Source: Bacteroidota bacterium (GTDB lineage Bacteria > Bacteroidota > Ignavibacteria > UBA10030 > UBA8401). From it: a DNA stretch of 64,000 nucleotides. The translations under genes were made by a program, and so were the position numbers. Location: assembly GCA_035506275.1 (NCBI GenBank), contig DATJPT010000006.1, positions 139,019 to 203,018 on the forward strand, read 5' to 3'. The notes under the pieces were generated by a model. It was given only the letters and a program-made list of their open reading frames with translations. It searched no databases and was not told where the DNA came from. Position 1 is the first letter of the stretch. Each line of letters begins with the position of its first letter. Below are positions 30,727-39,246 of the stretch, piece by piece.

Positions 30727-32214
30727 TCATGATCCCGACCGGTCCGATTCGCTCCTTGCCTGTTTTCGTTCTAATCTTTTGATATAAAGATAGAGCGAGG
30801 AAGCAAGGATCGTAATGATGATCGTTGCAAACCCAAGGCCGAACCGGCGAAAATAATATTCATCGATCGCCTGTTGGCCTTGCTGCGAAACTGCTGCAGC
30901 GACGACCAATCCTTTTTGAATTGCGTCGTGGAATTTGTCCTCATTGAATGCATGCACCATCGTTCGCGACTGCATTCGTGCCTGATGCACGTCACGAAGT
31001 CTGAACTTCGCTTCCGACACCTCCATTCCTTTTTGCTCCGCCTCATCGATCAGCGTCCGGGCATGCTGCTCAAAATTCACAAGACTGTCGGTCAAGGTTC
31101 GCATCGATCTCGCGGCGAGAAAGCCTTTTGTACTTTCTTTCTCCGTGTGGCATCTGCCGCACGTTGCACCCGCCGCTACTCCGAGAAGTGAATCGGAGGC
31201 GGCGACGATCTCATGGTTGCCGTGACACGTTTCGCATTCGGGCAGTTTCCTGTCGTCAAACGCTTTCTTATGGGGACTTGACGAAAACAGGTCCGCGTTC
31301 AGAGCGTGGCAAGTCCCGCACACTTTCGAAACCGATTCTACCCCCGGAGGCGCTGCGCCGTGATTGCCATGACAGCTATTGCACGCGGGGGCTCCGACGT
31401 CATTTTTCTGCAAGAGAGCGACTCCATGCACGCTGCGCGAAAATTTTTCGAACTGGTCGGTCGGAATCCTATAAGCCTTCATCAGCGCCGCATTGCTGTG
31501 GCAGTGCGCGCAGGTCGCCGGGATATTCGTGGCGTACACGCGTGACTTCACGTCCTTCGCCGATCGGATATCGTGACTGCCGTGGCAACTGGCGCACTCT
31601 GCAGTGTTCGGGTCCCCTTTGGCGTTGCGGATGCCGTGGACGCTTGTCCTGTATTTATCGAGCTGGTCGACCGGCATCGAGGGGTTGTATGAACGCATCA
31701 GTGCGGCGTTGGCGTGGCACTTGGTGCACGTTTCCACGACGTGCAGCGGGGAGACCGGCGAGGAGGGATCTTTCACATGTACGATGCCGTGAGCGGAGTG
31801 GCACGTCGTGCACTGGACAATATGTTCCTTTCCGGTCGTCGAAAGTTTGCCGTGTACGCTCGCCTGAAGGTTTTCCCATTGATTGGTCGGAAGCTGCGAA
31901 CCAAATTTTCGCATGGCCTCCGGGTCGGCATGACATGCGGCGCAGGTCTTTGAAATTTCGTCCCCCTTCGGGGCGCCGATGAAACCTTCCTTCTTGCTCA
32001 TCGCCGTTTCTGCGTCATCGGACCTCGGATTTCCGCCGTGGCAATCGGCGCATGAAAGTCCCTTTTTGAAATGGACATCATGCTTGAACAGTTTGGACGG
32101 GGCATCGTCGAGCGCCTCATGACACGTCACGCACTGGTCCGGCGCAGCGGCGGAACCGCGGCACACCGCAGCAGCCAACAACGCAGCGACCAGCATTCCA
32201 GGCCGAAGCTTCAT
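30727..32214 (-). CDS. Eleven-haem cytochrome c with C-terminal membrane anchor
   Basis: A 495-residue cytochrome with a signal peptide ([18 protein letters not shown]), 11 CxxCH sites between about residues 27 and 375, and a C-terminal transmembrane helix ([14 protein letters not shown]) followed by a basic tail. The haem region has repeated units of the form SVHG...C-x2-C-HGxH, as in NrfB/DmsE-like decahaem chains. Between the last haem and the anchor is a helical stretch of about 80 residues. The start codon overlaps the cytochrome b stop (ATGA), so it is a subunit of the Rieske/cytochrome b complex, taking the place of cytochrome c1 or f. Confidence 0.88.
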   Translation of the reverse strand: MKLRPGMLVAALLAAAVCRGSAAAPDQCVTCHEALDDAPSKLFKHDVHFKKGLSCADCHGGNPRSDDAETAMSKKEGFIGAPKGDEISKTCAACHADPEAMRKFGSQLPTNQWENLQASVHGKLSTTGKEHIVQCTTCHSAHGIVHVKDPSSPVSPLHVVETCTKCHANAALMRSYNPSMPVDQLDKYRTSVHGIRNAKGDPNTAECASCHGSHDIRSAKDVKSRVYATNIPATCAHCHSNAALMKAYRIPTDQFEKFSRSVHGVALLQKNDVGAPACNSCHGNHGAAPPGVESVSKVCGTCHALNADLFSSSPHKKAFDDRKLPECETCHGNHEIVAASDSLLGVAAGATCGRCHTEKESTKGFLAARSMRTLTDSLVNFEQHARTLIDEAEQKGMEVSEAKFRLRDVHQARMQSRTMVHAFNEDKFHDAIQKGLVVAAAVSQQGQQAIDEYYFRRFGLGFATIIITILASSLYLYIKRLERKQARSESDRSGS

Positions 32215-33290
32215 GTTGCCCATCCGATGATCGTCAGAATGATGATATAGAAAATCACAAAGAGTCCGATGTATGTGATGAAGCGATTCTTTTCCCCGCG
32301 GGCACTCTTGCGGTCCCAAAACGGCACAAGCATCCAGAGCAGCCCGGCTGCGCCAAAGAGCATGATCCCGAAGACTTCGCCGTCAAAGATCCACAGTTTG
32401 CCGGGAATGTATTTCAACGACTGGAACATGAAGAGGAAGTACCATTCAGGCTTTATTCCTGCGGGAGCCGCGGCGAACGCGTCGGCTTTTTTCCCCAATT
32501 CCCACGGAAAGAAGACCGCAAGAATCGCCAGGAGATTCAGGACGATGAGCCAGAGAAGAAGGTCGCGCAGCAGAAAATTCGGAAAGAACGGCATTCTTTT
32601 CTGTTCGGAGACGGGCTCGTGTTCCGAGGAGAGCGGTTCGCTCATCCCCTGGCGCTGGATCAGCAGGAGGTGAATCCCGAGTAGCACCGTGAAGATTCCC
32701 GGGAAGACCGCCACGTGAAATCCGAAGAAACGCGAAAGGGTCGCGCCGGTCACCTCTTCTCCTCCACGGAGGAACATCATGATCGGCTTGCCGACCAACG
32801 GGACAACGCCGGCGATATCGGTTCCGACCTTCGTCGCAAAATACGCCAGTTCATTCCACGGCAGCAGGTAACCGCTGAATCCGAACGCGAGGGCCAGGAA
32901 GAACATCAGCATGCCGGTCAGCCAAGTGATCTCGCGGGGCTTGCGGTACGACTTTTCAAAAAAGACGCTGAACATGTGGATCATCGCTGTCAAGATAAAC
33001 AGGTTCGCCGTCCAGCTGTGGATCGAGCGGATGAGCCACCCGAACTGGACCTTCGACATGATAAACTGGATCGACTCGAACGCGAATTCTTCGCTCCCTT
33101 TATAGTACATCAGCAGAAGAATTCCCGTGACGACCTGGATGATGAACAGGAAGAGCGACACGCCGCCGAAATAATACCAGATCGAATGCCGATGCACGGG
33201 GACATATTTCTTCCCCATGAATTTGATCAGGTCGTCGAGCTCGACCCGTTCATTCAGCCAATCATAGAATTTTTCCAACGATCGCTTCAT
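32211..33290 (-). CDS. Cytochrome b of a bc complex, b6 and subunit IV fused
   Basis: A 359-residue membrane quinol-oxidising subunit. The b-haem ligands are H91, H105, H192 and H207. The 14-residue gap in the first pair and 15 in the second match cytochrome b6 (86/100/187/202), not mitochondrial-type b. The second half contains the PEWYF quinol-site motif at about 280, followed by three helices corresponding to subunit IV. Its ATG overlaps the Rieske stop and its stop overlaps the 11-haem start, so three subunits are made in step. Confidence 0.92.
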   Translation of the reverse strand: MKRSLEKFYDWLNERVELDDLIKFMGKKYVPVHRHSIWYYFGGVSLFLFIIQVVTGILLLMYYKGSEEFAFESIQFIMSKVQFGWLIRSIHSWTANLFILTAMIHMFSVFFEKSYRKPREITWLTGMLMFFLALAFGFSGYLLPWNELAYFATKVGTDIAGVVPLVGKPIMMFLRGGEEVTGATLSRFFGFHVAVFPGIFTVLLGIHLLLIQRQGMSEPLSSEHEPVSEQKRMPFFPNFLLRDLLLWLIVLNLLAILAVFFPWELGKKADAFAAAPAGIKPEWYFLFMFQSLKYIPGKLWIFDGEVFGIMLFGAAGLLWMLVPFWDRKSARGEKNRFITYIGLFVIFYIIILTIIGWAT

Positions 33291-33742
33291 GATCTCTTGG
33301 AGATGAAAACCTCCCCTCCCTGAATGTTGACCTTGTACTCATCGAGCGGACGCGGCGGCGGACCGGAGACGTTTCTGCCGTTGATGTCGTATTTCCCGTT
33401 GTGGCATGCGCACCAAATGAGCCCGAAGTCCTTCCGGTACTGGACGGTGCAGTCAAGGTGAGTGCAAGTCGCTGAGAAGGCGCGGAGATCGCCTGCGGCC
33501 GTGCGAAGAAGGATCACCGGCTTGCTTCCGAACTTGATGATCGTGCCGCTGTCTTTTTCGATATCGGAGAGTTTGCCGGCTTTGACGCTGCTGACCTCCG
33601 CTTCCGCCTGGCTGGGAGGTTTAAGGTATGCAAGAATGGGATAAAGAATAGTTCCCGCCCATGCGAGGAGGCTCCCGCCAAGAATGACCTTGAGGAAATC
33701 TCTTTTGGACTGGTGAGCCTGCATTTGAGGATGTTCAATCAT
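33287..33742 (-). CDS. Rieske [2Fe-2S] subunit of the bc complex
   Basis: A 151-residue membrane-tethered Rieske protein. Cluster ligands are C93, H95, C111 and H114 (CTHLDC and CACH), with C98 and C113 placed for the usual disulfide. An N-terminal helix ([12 protein letters not shown], about 19-30) preceded by SKRDFLK resembles a Tat anchor with one of the two arginines changed. I start at the ATG at 33742; TTG at 33757 is possible. It leads the Rieske / cytochrome b / 11-haem set and overlaps cytochrome b by four bases. Confidence 0.9.
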   Translation of the reverse strand: MIEHPQMQAHQSKRDFLKVILGGSLLAWAGTILYPILAYLKPPSQAEAEVSSVKAGKLSDIEKDSGTIIKFGSKPVILLRTAAGDLRAFSATCTHLDCTVQYRKDFGLIWCACHNGKYDINGRNVSGPPPRPLDEYKVNIQGGEVFISKRS

Positions 33743-33823
33743 CTCGTTCGAGCGCAAGGGGAAAAATGTAATGGAAATCTGTCCTTGTTCCTCAGCACGT
33801 GCCAGAAGATCCGCCAGCGGCCA

Positions 33824-35311
33824 TCACGGACCGCTGCTGTGACAATCGCTGCAGTTCATCTGCTTCCACGCATCACCGATATCGACAGGATGGCGGTAGT
33901 CAACGCCGGTCAGCGACACGCGGAGGTTGTCGTGGTCGAGTTTTTGCGCGAGAATGACATGGCACGTATTGCAATCCCTCGAAAGGACCTTACCGTTGTC
34001 GCCGATGTGTTTTCCGTCGTGGCAGCGGAAACATCCTGGAGAATACAAATGGCCGATATTGTTCGGATAATGCTTCCACGAGACGTTCATTTCGGGGAAG
34101 AAATTTCTGCTGTAGATCCTCTTGAGGCATTCCACGGCGGAATCGATGTTGACCCTCATCGTCTGTGCGATCTCAGGGTAATGCTGCGCATAATGCTCGC
34201 GGATAAGGATGCCGATGCTGTCGAGGGCCCCCTCCTGCGTTCCGTACGGCCGTTCGAGGACTTCCACCGAGGCTGCTTTGATCGACGGGATCTTCGGATC
34301 GATCCATCCGAGCGTCATCGCTTCGTTCACGGATTCGTTGGAAGGGCGGTAAATGTGCGTCGGCCGATTGTGACAATCGATGCAGTCCATCCGCCGCATC
34401 TCGCCCGCCTGAATCTGCTCTTTGGTCACGCCTCCGTCGGTCGAAGTGTATGTGACGACCGTCCCATCGGGCCTCTTTGATTGAACCCACGGGATCACCT
34501 GTCTCTGGGAATCGACCGCGACATACGTAATTTTGTTGCGGATATTCATGTGCCAATGAATGCCGGAGGTCGGCCCCGATTCGCTGTTGCCGCCGCCGAT
34601 CTTCATCAGGAGGGAGATCCACCATCCGGTGTTCTTTTCATCGGAAAGAAAATAATTCTTGATGACCTGTTTCTCCGAATAGAACTGTTTCGGCCAGTGG
34701 CAACGCTCGCATGTCTCCTGGGCCGGGCGTAAATTTCTGACGGGCGTCTCGATCGGCTTGGAATATTTGTGGAAGATCACGGAGTACACCTGATACGCCC
34801 CCGAGAGCTTCGATTTCACGTACCAATCCGCTCCCGAGCCGACATGGCATTCAGCGCATGAGACGCGTGCATGCGGCGAAAAGAGGTAGGCGGTATATTC
34901 CGGCTTCATCACGGCGTGGCAAACCTCGCCGCAAAACTGTACCGATTCTGTGAACTCATACGCCTGGTAGCTTCCGAAGGCCGAGCATAAAAGGAGGATG
35001 ATCACCAAACCGGAGAAAAAAGCGAACATCGAACGATGGTGCGGATTGTTGAGATCGATACGGGGGAAACGGTCCTCGGTAACGTGCACTCGCTTCCGTT
35101 CGAGGATCATGCCGATAACGGCGATCGCGAGACCAACGAGGAGAAACCCCGGAAGGATGACAAAGGCAATAATGCCCATGTACGGCTTCTGATGTCCGGC
35201 GAACGCTTCGAGCAGGAAGAGGAACAAGATCAGCCCGAAGCATACGAGGGCGATCGCGGCCCCAACAAAACTGGTCGGATTAAAAAAAGATTTCGGAACA
35301 AGCCTTCTCAT
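33824..35311 (-). CDS. ImcH-like NapC/NirT-family seven-haem cytochrome
   Basis: A 495-residue inner-membrane cytochrome. Three hydrophobic segments (about 13-35, 42-68, 92-112) precede a periplasmic region with seven haem sites: CGEVCH (a CxxxCH site at about 127), CAECH, CERCH, CIDCH, CFRCH, CNTCH and CSDCH. The stretch AVMKPEYTAYLFSPHA next to the first site is the NapC/NirT quinol-oxidising signature. Layout and haem number resemble Geobacter ImcH, a quinol oxidase used with high-potential extracellular acceptors. The gene lies 81 bases upstream of the Rieske gene. Function is inferred from similarity in architecture. Confidence 0.85.
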   Translation of the reverse strand: MRRLVPKSFFNPTSFVGAAIALVCFGLILFLFLLEAFAGHQKPYMGIIAFVILPGFLLVGLAIAVIGMILERKRVHVTEDRFPRIDLNNPHHRSMFAFFSGLVIILLLCSAFGSYQAYEFTESVQFCGEVCHAVMKPEYTAYLFSPHARVSCAECHVGSGADWYVKSKLSGAYQVYSVIFHKYSKPIETPVRNLRPAQETCERCHWPKQFYSEKQVIKNYFLSDEKNTGWWISLLMKIGGGNSESGPTSGIHWHMNIRNKITYVAVDSQRQVIPWVQSKRPDGTVVTYTSTDGGVTKEQIQAGEMRRMDCIDCHNRPTHIYRPSNESVNEAMTLGWIDPKIPSIKAASVEVLERPYGTQEGALDSIGILIREHYAQHYPEIAQTMRVNIDSAVECLKRIYSRNFFPEMNVSWKHYPNNIGHLYSPGCFRCHDGKHIGDNGKVLSRDCNTCHVILAQKLDHDNLRVSLTGVDYRHPVDIGDAWKQMNCSDCHSSGP

Positions 35312-35401
35312 GACTGCAGGATAATAGTGTTATCGAAAAATAGAAGCAAATGAAAAGTCGAGTCCGGCGTTCGGGGCTTTGAATTCTTCATTGATGACTT
35401 T

Positions 35402-37561
35402 TCACTTTTCGTTCTCTTTTTTCTCTTCCTCTTCGATCTTCCTCATCTCCTCGGCCTTTATGCGCTTCAGTTCCAACGGATGCTCGTCGTGCATCTCCTC
35501 CTCGGTGATTGTTCCTTTAAGGAAGGCGAGGTTGATCGGATAGACATCCGGGTTGAAGATGACAAAATAAAAATGCCAGATGATGATCGCGAGCGTCGCG
35601 AGCCATGCCTCGTAATAATGGACCGTTCCCGCCACATCCCACCAGAGCTTTCCGATGAGTCCGAGGAATCTATTATCGAACCATAAAATGAAGCCGGTCA
35701 TGGCCATGACGATCGTCCCCCACACCAGCGCCCAGTATTCGCTTTTCTCCACATAACTGAACCGGTCAAACTGCGGCTTCACAGTGCTGAGGCCGAGATT
35801 GTATTTCGCAACGGCGACAGCATCGCTCGCGTCCTGCAACTTCGGGATCATATCCCGCAGCAGCTGCTTCCCTCTCGGCACAAAAAGAATATAATAAACA
35901 TGGTAAATTCCGACGAGGATCAACACAACCCCTGCGATCCGGTGCAGCAAGCTTCGAATTTCAAAGACCGCTGGACTGATCGATCTGATCGGAGAAACCC
36001 ACCAGGCATCGGGAAATTTCAGCATGAATCCTGTTATCACCAGCGTGAAAAAGCTGATGATCAACGTACCATGCTGCAACCGCTCGCCCATCGTCATGCG
36101 GACATACAACGCGTGCCCGAGATCCTCTTCGTAGATTGTCCCCCGCCTCATCCGCAGTTTTCGCTTCGACTTTTTCACAAAATCGAGCGCATTGTGAAGA
36201 AACATTCCGCCGATCGTGAGGACGATGAGAAGAATGTACCCGGACGTAACGTAGTAGAGGAGGTCTTTGTCCTTCGCTGTCACCATAATATGGACGGAGC
36301 CCTTCGTAAAATTCTCATTTGCTCCGGGATGGCATTTCCCGCACGTGACGGCAAGGTTGGCTTTGTTCACGCGCGATTTCGGGTTGCTCGAGGGGAGAAT
36401 ATCATGTACGCCGTGGCAGCTCGCGCAGTTGGCAACCTCCACGCTCCCGGCTTTCGTCGCAAGACCGTGATAGCTGTCGTCAAAACTCTTTCCGCGCTCA
36501 GCCGCAAGTCCGAACTTCTCGCTCAGGCGGACCGAGTTATGGCAGGGGGAGCAGACTTGAGCTGAAATATGGAGTTTCGAGACCGGCGAGTTGGGGTCTG
36601 TCGGTGCAAGAATTTTGTGCTCGCCGTGGCAATCGGTGCAGACCGGCGCATCTTTGTTTCCGGCGAAGAACGCGGAGCCGTGGATACTCCCCTTATACTG
36701 TTCGGCGATGGAGGCATGACATTTCGAACAGGTGTTAGGAATATTGAGCCTGTTCACCCTGGATGTCGGATCTCCCCCTTTTTTCATTTCGTGACTGCCG
36801 TGGCAATCGACGCAGTTCGCAGCGCTGCCGTTGCCGCTCTTGAGCGCCATCCCGTGCACGCTCTGTTCGTACGACATCACAAAGTTCGCCGACGGGGCCG
36901 ATTCAGGCGTCTGTTTGTTCTTGACGTGACACGTTATGCACACCTGCTCCTGTGCGATCTTCAACTGAGCGGAATCAACTCCCGCTTTTGAGCCTGTTAT
37001 GTTTTTGGAATGGCATGCAACACAGGTCGGCGCGTTCAAATTGCCGGACATTACCGCCTTGCCATGCGCCGACGCAAGATATTTTCCTTTTTCTTCGCCA
37101 TGACACTCGCCGCAGCTCTGGACGACGTTCGCCGAGTTGAATTTCGTCCCCGGAGTTTTCGGCGACTGGACGTCGTGTTTGCCGTGGCAATCTTTGCACA
37201 TCTGGCTTACATTGGCACCAGCTTTTGCGAAGACGGCGCTATGGAAGGGATGTTTCGAGATGACATTCTTATGGCAGTTTTGGCACTGAACGGGGGTGAT
37301 CTTCTCCTTGTGCGGAACATTGTTCGGGTCGAAACCGGTATGGCATGCGACACAAACAAATGTCCTATGGATGGAATGGGAGAGAATCTGATCGTTTACA
37401 TACAGTGAAATTGTTTTACCGTTTCTCTCAGTCGTCAGCGTGCTATCGGAGTGGCAAGCAAGGCACTCCTCTTTCGTCTGCGAATTGAGATGAAATGAAA
37501 ACAACGCTATCGCGGCAAAGAGAAAAGATATAGAATGAAAGAGCGTTCTTTTTATCAACAT
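35402..37561 (-). CDS. CbcL-like fusion: 13-haem cytochrome c plus membrane cytochrome b domain
   Basis: A 719-residue protein. After a signal sequence (about 1-26), 13 CxxCH sites occupy residues 33-425 in repeats of the type SVHG...C-x2-C-HGxHxI. The remainder has about six transmembrane helices with histidines suited to b-haem (ERLQHGTLIISFF, LLHRIAGVVLI, IWHFYFVIF), matching the diheme b561/FdnI-like domain. It ends in a charged tail (EEEEKKENEK). Geobacter CbcL has the same order with nine c-haem sites and works with low-potential acceptors. A strong sigma-54 promoter lies 53 bases upstream, and the ImcH-like gene follows after 90 bases. Confidence 0.87.
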   Translation of the reverse strand: MLIKRTLFHSISFLFAAIALFSFHLNSQTKEECLACHSDSTLTTERNGKTISLYVNDQILSHSIHRTFVCVACHTGFDPNNVPHKEKITPVQCQNCHKNVISKHPFHSAVFAKAGANVSQMCKDCHGKHDVQSPKTPGTKFNSANVVQSCGECHGEEKGKYLASAHGKAVMSGNLNAPTCVACHSKNITGSKAGVDSAQLKIAQEQVCITCHVKNKQTPESAPSANFVMSYEQSVHGMALKSGNGSAANCVDCHGSHEMKKGGDPTSRVNRLNIPNTCSKCHASIAEQYKGSIHGSAFFAGNKDAPVCTDCHGEHKILAPTDPNSPVSKLHISAQVCSPCHNSVRLSEKFGLAAERGKSFDDSYHGLATKAGSVEVANCASCHGVHDILPSSNPKSRVNKANLAVTCGKCHPGANENFTKGSVHIMVTAKDKDLLYYVTSGYILLIVLTIGGMFLHNALDFVKKSKRKLRMRRGTIYEEDLGHALYVRMTMGERLQHGTLIISFFTLVITGFMLKFPDAWWVSPIRSISPAVFEIRSLLHRIAGVVLILVGIYHVYYILFVPRGKQLLRDMIPKLQDASDAVAVAKYNLGLSTVKPQFDRFSYVEKSEYWALVWGTIVMAMTGFILWFDNRFLGLIGKLWWDVAGTVHYYEAWLATLAIIIWHFYFVIFNPDVYPINLAFLKGTITEEEMHDEHPLELKRIKAEEMRKIEEEEKKENEK

Positions 37562-37613
37562 AAAATTAAGAGTGCCTTTACAGTTGCAGAAGAAATCAAG
37601 CGTTGAAAAATTC

Positions 37614-37630
37614 GGCAAGGATTGTGCCAA
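37614..37630 (-). promoter_or_regulatory. Sigma-54 promoter of the CbcL-like gene
   Basis: The minus strand reads TTGGCACAATCCTTGCC, matching TTGGCAC-N5-TTGC with GG and GC exactly ten bases apart. Transcription should start about 12 bases downstream, giving a leader of about 40 bases. An enhancer-binding activator would be required; none is encoded in the window. Confidence 0.75.
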
Positions 37631-38077
37631 TAAATTCAACAGGAAAAATGCCTTTTTTCAACGGTTTATCGAGATTTTGTCCAAGATTTTCCGAGATTAG
37701 CGCGGAAAAAGCGTCACTTCCCGAAAAATGAGAAAGTGCAGCCTCATTTCCTGGTATGAGAAGAAGATTTGACCTAAAGTTGATTCACTCGGCGCAGTGA
37801 CCACTTTAAAACTACGAATGCTATTTCGGAAAATATCATAAGAATTGCAAGATGTGGAGAGAGATTGTTTCATTTCAAGCGTTGGTCGCCGGCGAATTTG
37901 ATCGACGCGCTAAAATAGTCTCCGCTTCATGGCCTTGAATGAACGGAACGGCACGATCGCGCTTCTCAGCAATGCGAAATATGCGGTGTTGTCAACTCGC
38001 AAATGAGAATCGGTTCGTAAAACATTAGAGGAGGATGTCGATTGCACGAGTTTCAGTCGGCCATTTAACCTGTAAAA

Positions 38078-38094
38078 TTGGCAAGAAAATTGCA
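38078..38094 (+). promoter_or_regulatory. Sigma-54-like promoter facing the DUF362 / polyferredoxin pair
   Basis: The plus strand reads TTGGCAAGAAAATTGCA: TGGCAA, five bases, TTGCA. Only the last base of the -24 box departs from consensus. The implied start, about 38106, coincides with the left end of the dispersed repeat, so the leader of about 210 bases would include the whole repeat. Confidence 0.5.
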
Positions 38095-38104
38095 CGTTCT
38101 ACGG

Positions 38105-38264
38105 GAGTGGTACTGTTCCACATTTGAGGTGTTTGGCCAAGCGTTCTCTCGTTTCCAATCCCCGATAGGGAACTGAGTGATATATTCCGCCGAAAGACAA
38201 GTTACCGAAGCCGCTCCCAGATTGAGTTTGGGAGCGAGAGGGGAAATTCTCAAACTGCAACGCT
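38105..38264. repeat. Dispersed repeat, copy 1
   Basis: About 160 bp. The right end (GAAATTCTCAAACTGCAACG) and the strong hairpin CGCTCCCAGA...TTGGGAGCG are shared with copies at 45897 and 58685; the left end is diverged. It lies 52 bases before the DUF362 start codon. Confidence 0.65.
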
Positions 38265-38316
38265 ACCCGTTCTTCTATGTGATTGTCTAATTCTCAAATC
38301 ATAGATCGAGGCTGAT

Positions 38317-39243
38317 ATGGATCGAAGATCGTTTATGATGCGTGCCGCCGGAGCCACGGTACTTGCCGGGACAAGCTCCGCTTTTGGAAAGTTGAAGTTT
38401 TTGAACAGTGAGATGTTTGATTCTTCCCCTTCCGCTTCCTACGACCTCGTTGCCATCAAGGGGGGAGAAGCTGATTTGATGTTTGCCAAGGGAATTGAAG
38501 CCCTGGGAGGAATGAAAACGTTCGTTAAAAAGGGGCAAAAAGTTGTCGTCAAACCGAACATCGGGTGGGATGTTTCGCCGGAACGGGGGGGAGACACGAA
38601 CCCAAAATTGATCTCCGAAATTATCAGGCATTGTTACGCAGCCGGGGCAAAAGAGGTCGTCGTCTTCGACAACACCTGCGACAACTGGCAGCGTGCGTAC
38701 AAGAACAGCGGCATTGAATCGGCGGTCACCAACGCGGGGGGAAAGGTCGCTCCCGGAAACACCGAGGGATATTATCATGATGTCACGGTCACCGGTTCAA
38801 AGAACCTGACGTCAGCAAAAGTGCACGAGTTGATCCTCGAAGCCGACGTGTTCATCAACGTTCCGGTCCTGAAGGATCACAATTCCGCACGGCTGACCAT
38901 GTCGATGAAGAATCTCATGGGAGTCGTCTGGGACCGCCGCGCCTGGCATGCCAACGACCTGCATCAATGCATCGCCGATTTTGCGGCGTACCGCAAGCCG
39001 GATCTGAACATTCTCGACGCGTACACGGTCATGAAGCGCAATGGACCGCGAGGCGTTTCGGAGGAGGATGTTGTCACGATGAAGTCGCAGTTGATCTCGA
39101 CCGACATGGTCACGATCGACGTTGCCGGGGCGAAACTGTTCGGCCTGAATCCGTCCGACATCCGGTACATTCAGATCGCCGCGCAGCAAAAAGCCGGGAG
39201 AGCGGATCTCGACCATCTGAACATCAAACGAATCTCCCTCTGA
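38317..39243 (+). CDS. DUF362 domain protein with Tat-like signal
   Basis: A 308-residue exported protein. The N-terminus MDRRSFMMRAAGATVLAG is a twin-arginine signal, so the folded protein, perhaps with a cofactor, crosses the membrane. The DUF362 core is seen in KVVVKPNIGWD (about 73), VVFDNTCDNW, VFINVPVLKDHN and SMKNLMGVVWDRRAWH. Unlike many family members it has no ferredoxin domain of its own; that role may be met by the polyferredoxin gene starting three bases after its stop. The biochemical function of DUF362 is not established. GAGG precedes the ATG by six bases. Confidence 0.85.
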   Translation: MDRRSFMMRAAGATVLAGTSSAFGKLKFLNSEMFDSSPSASYDLVAIKGGEADLMFAKGIEALGGMKTFVKKGQKVVVKPNIGWDVSPERGGDTNPKLISEIIRHCYAAGAKEVVVFDNTCDNWQRAYKNSGIESAVTNAGGKVAPGNTEGYYHDVTVTGSKNLTSAKVHELILEADVFINVPVLKDHNSARLTMSMKNLMGVVWDRRAWHANDLHQCIADFAAYRKPDLNILDAYTVMKRNGPRGVSEEDVVTMKSQLISTDMVTIDVAGAKLFGLNPSDIRYIQIAAQQKAGRADLDHLNIKRISL

Positions 39244-39246
39244 GCC

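Larger units (their letters stand above)
37562..38316. other. Divergent regulatory region between the electron-export genes and the DUF362 gene
   Basis: These 755 AT-rich bases contain no gene I can support. They hold a sigma-54 promoter facing left (37614-37630), a second sigma-54-like site facing right (38078-38094) and one copy of the dispersed repeat (38105-38264). The remaining roughly 450 bases could carry activator binding sites, but I find no repeated motif. Confidence 0.6.
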
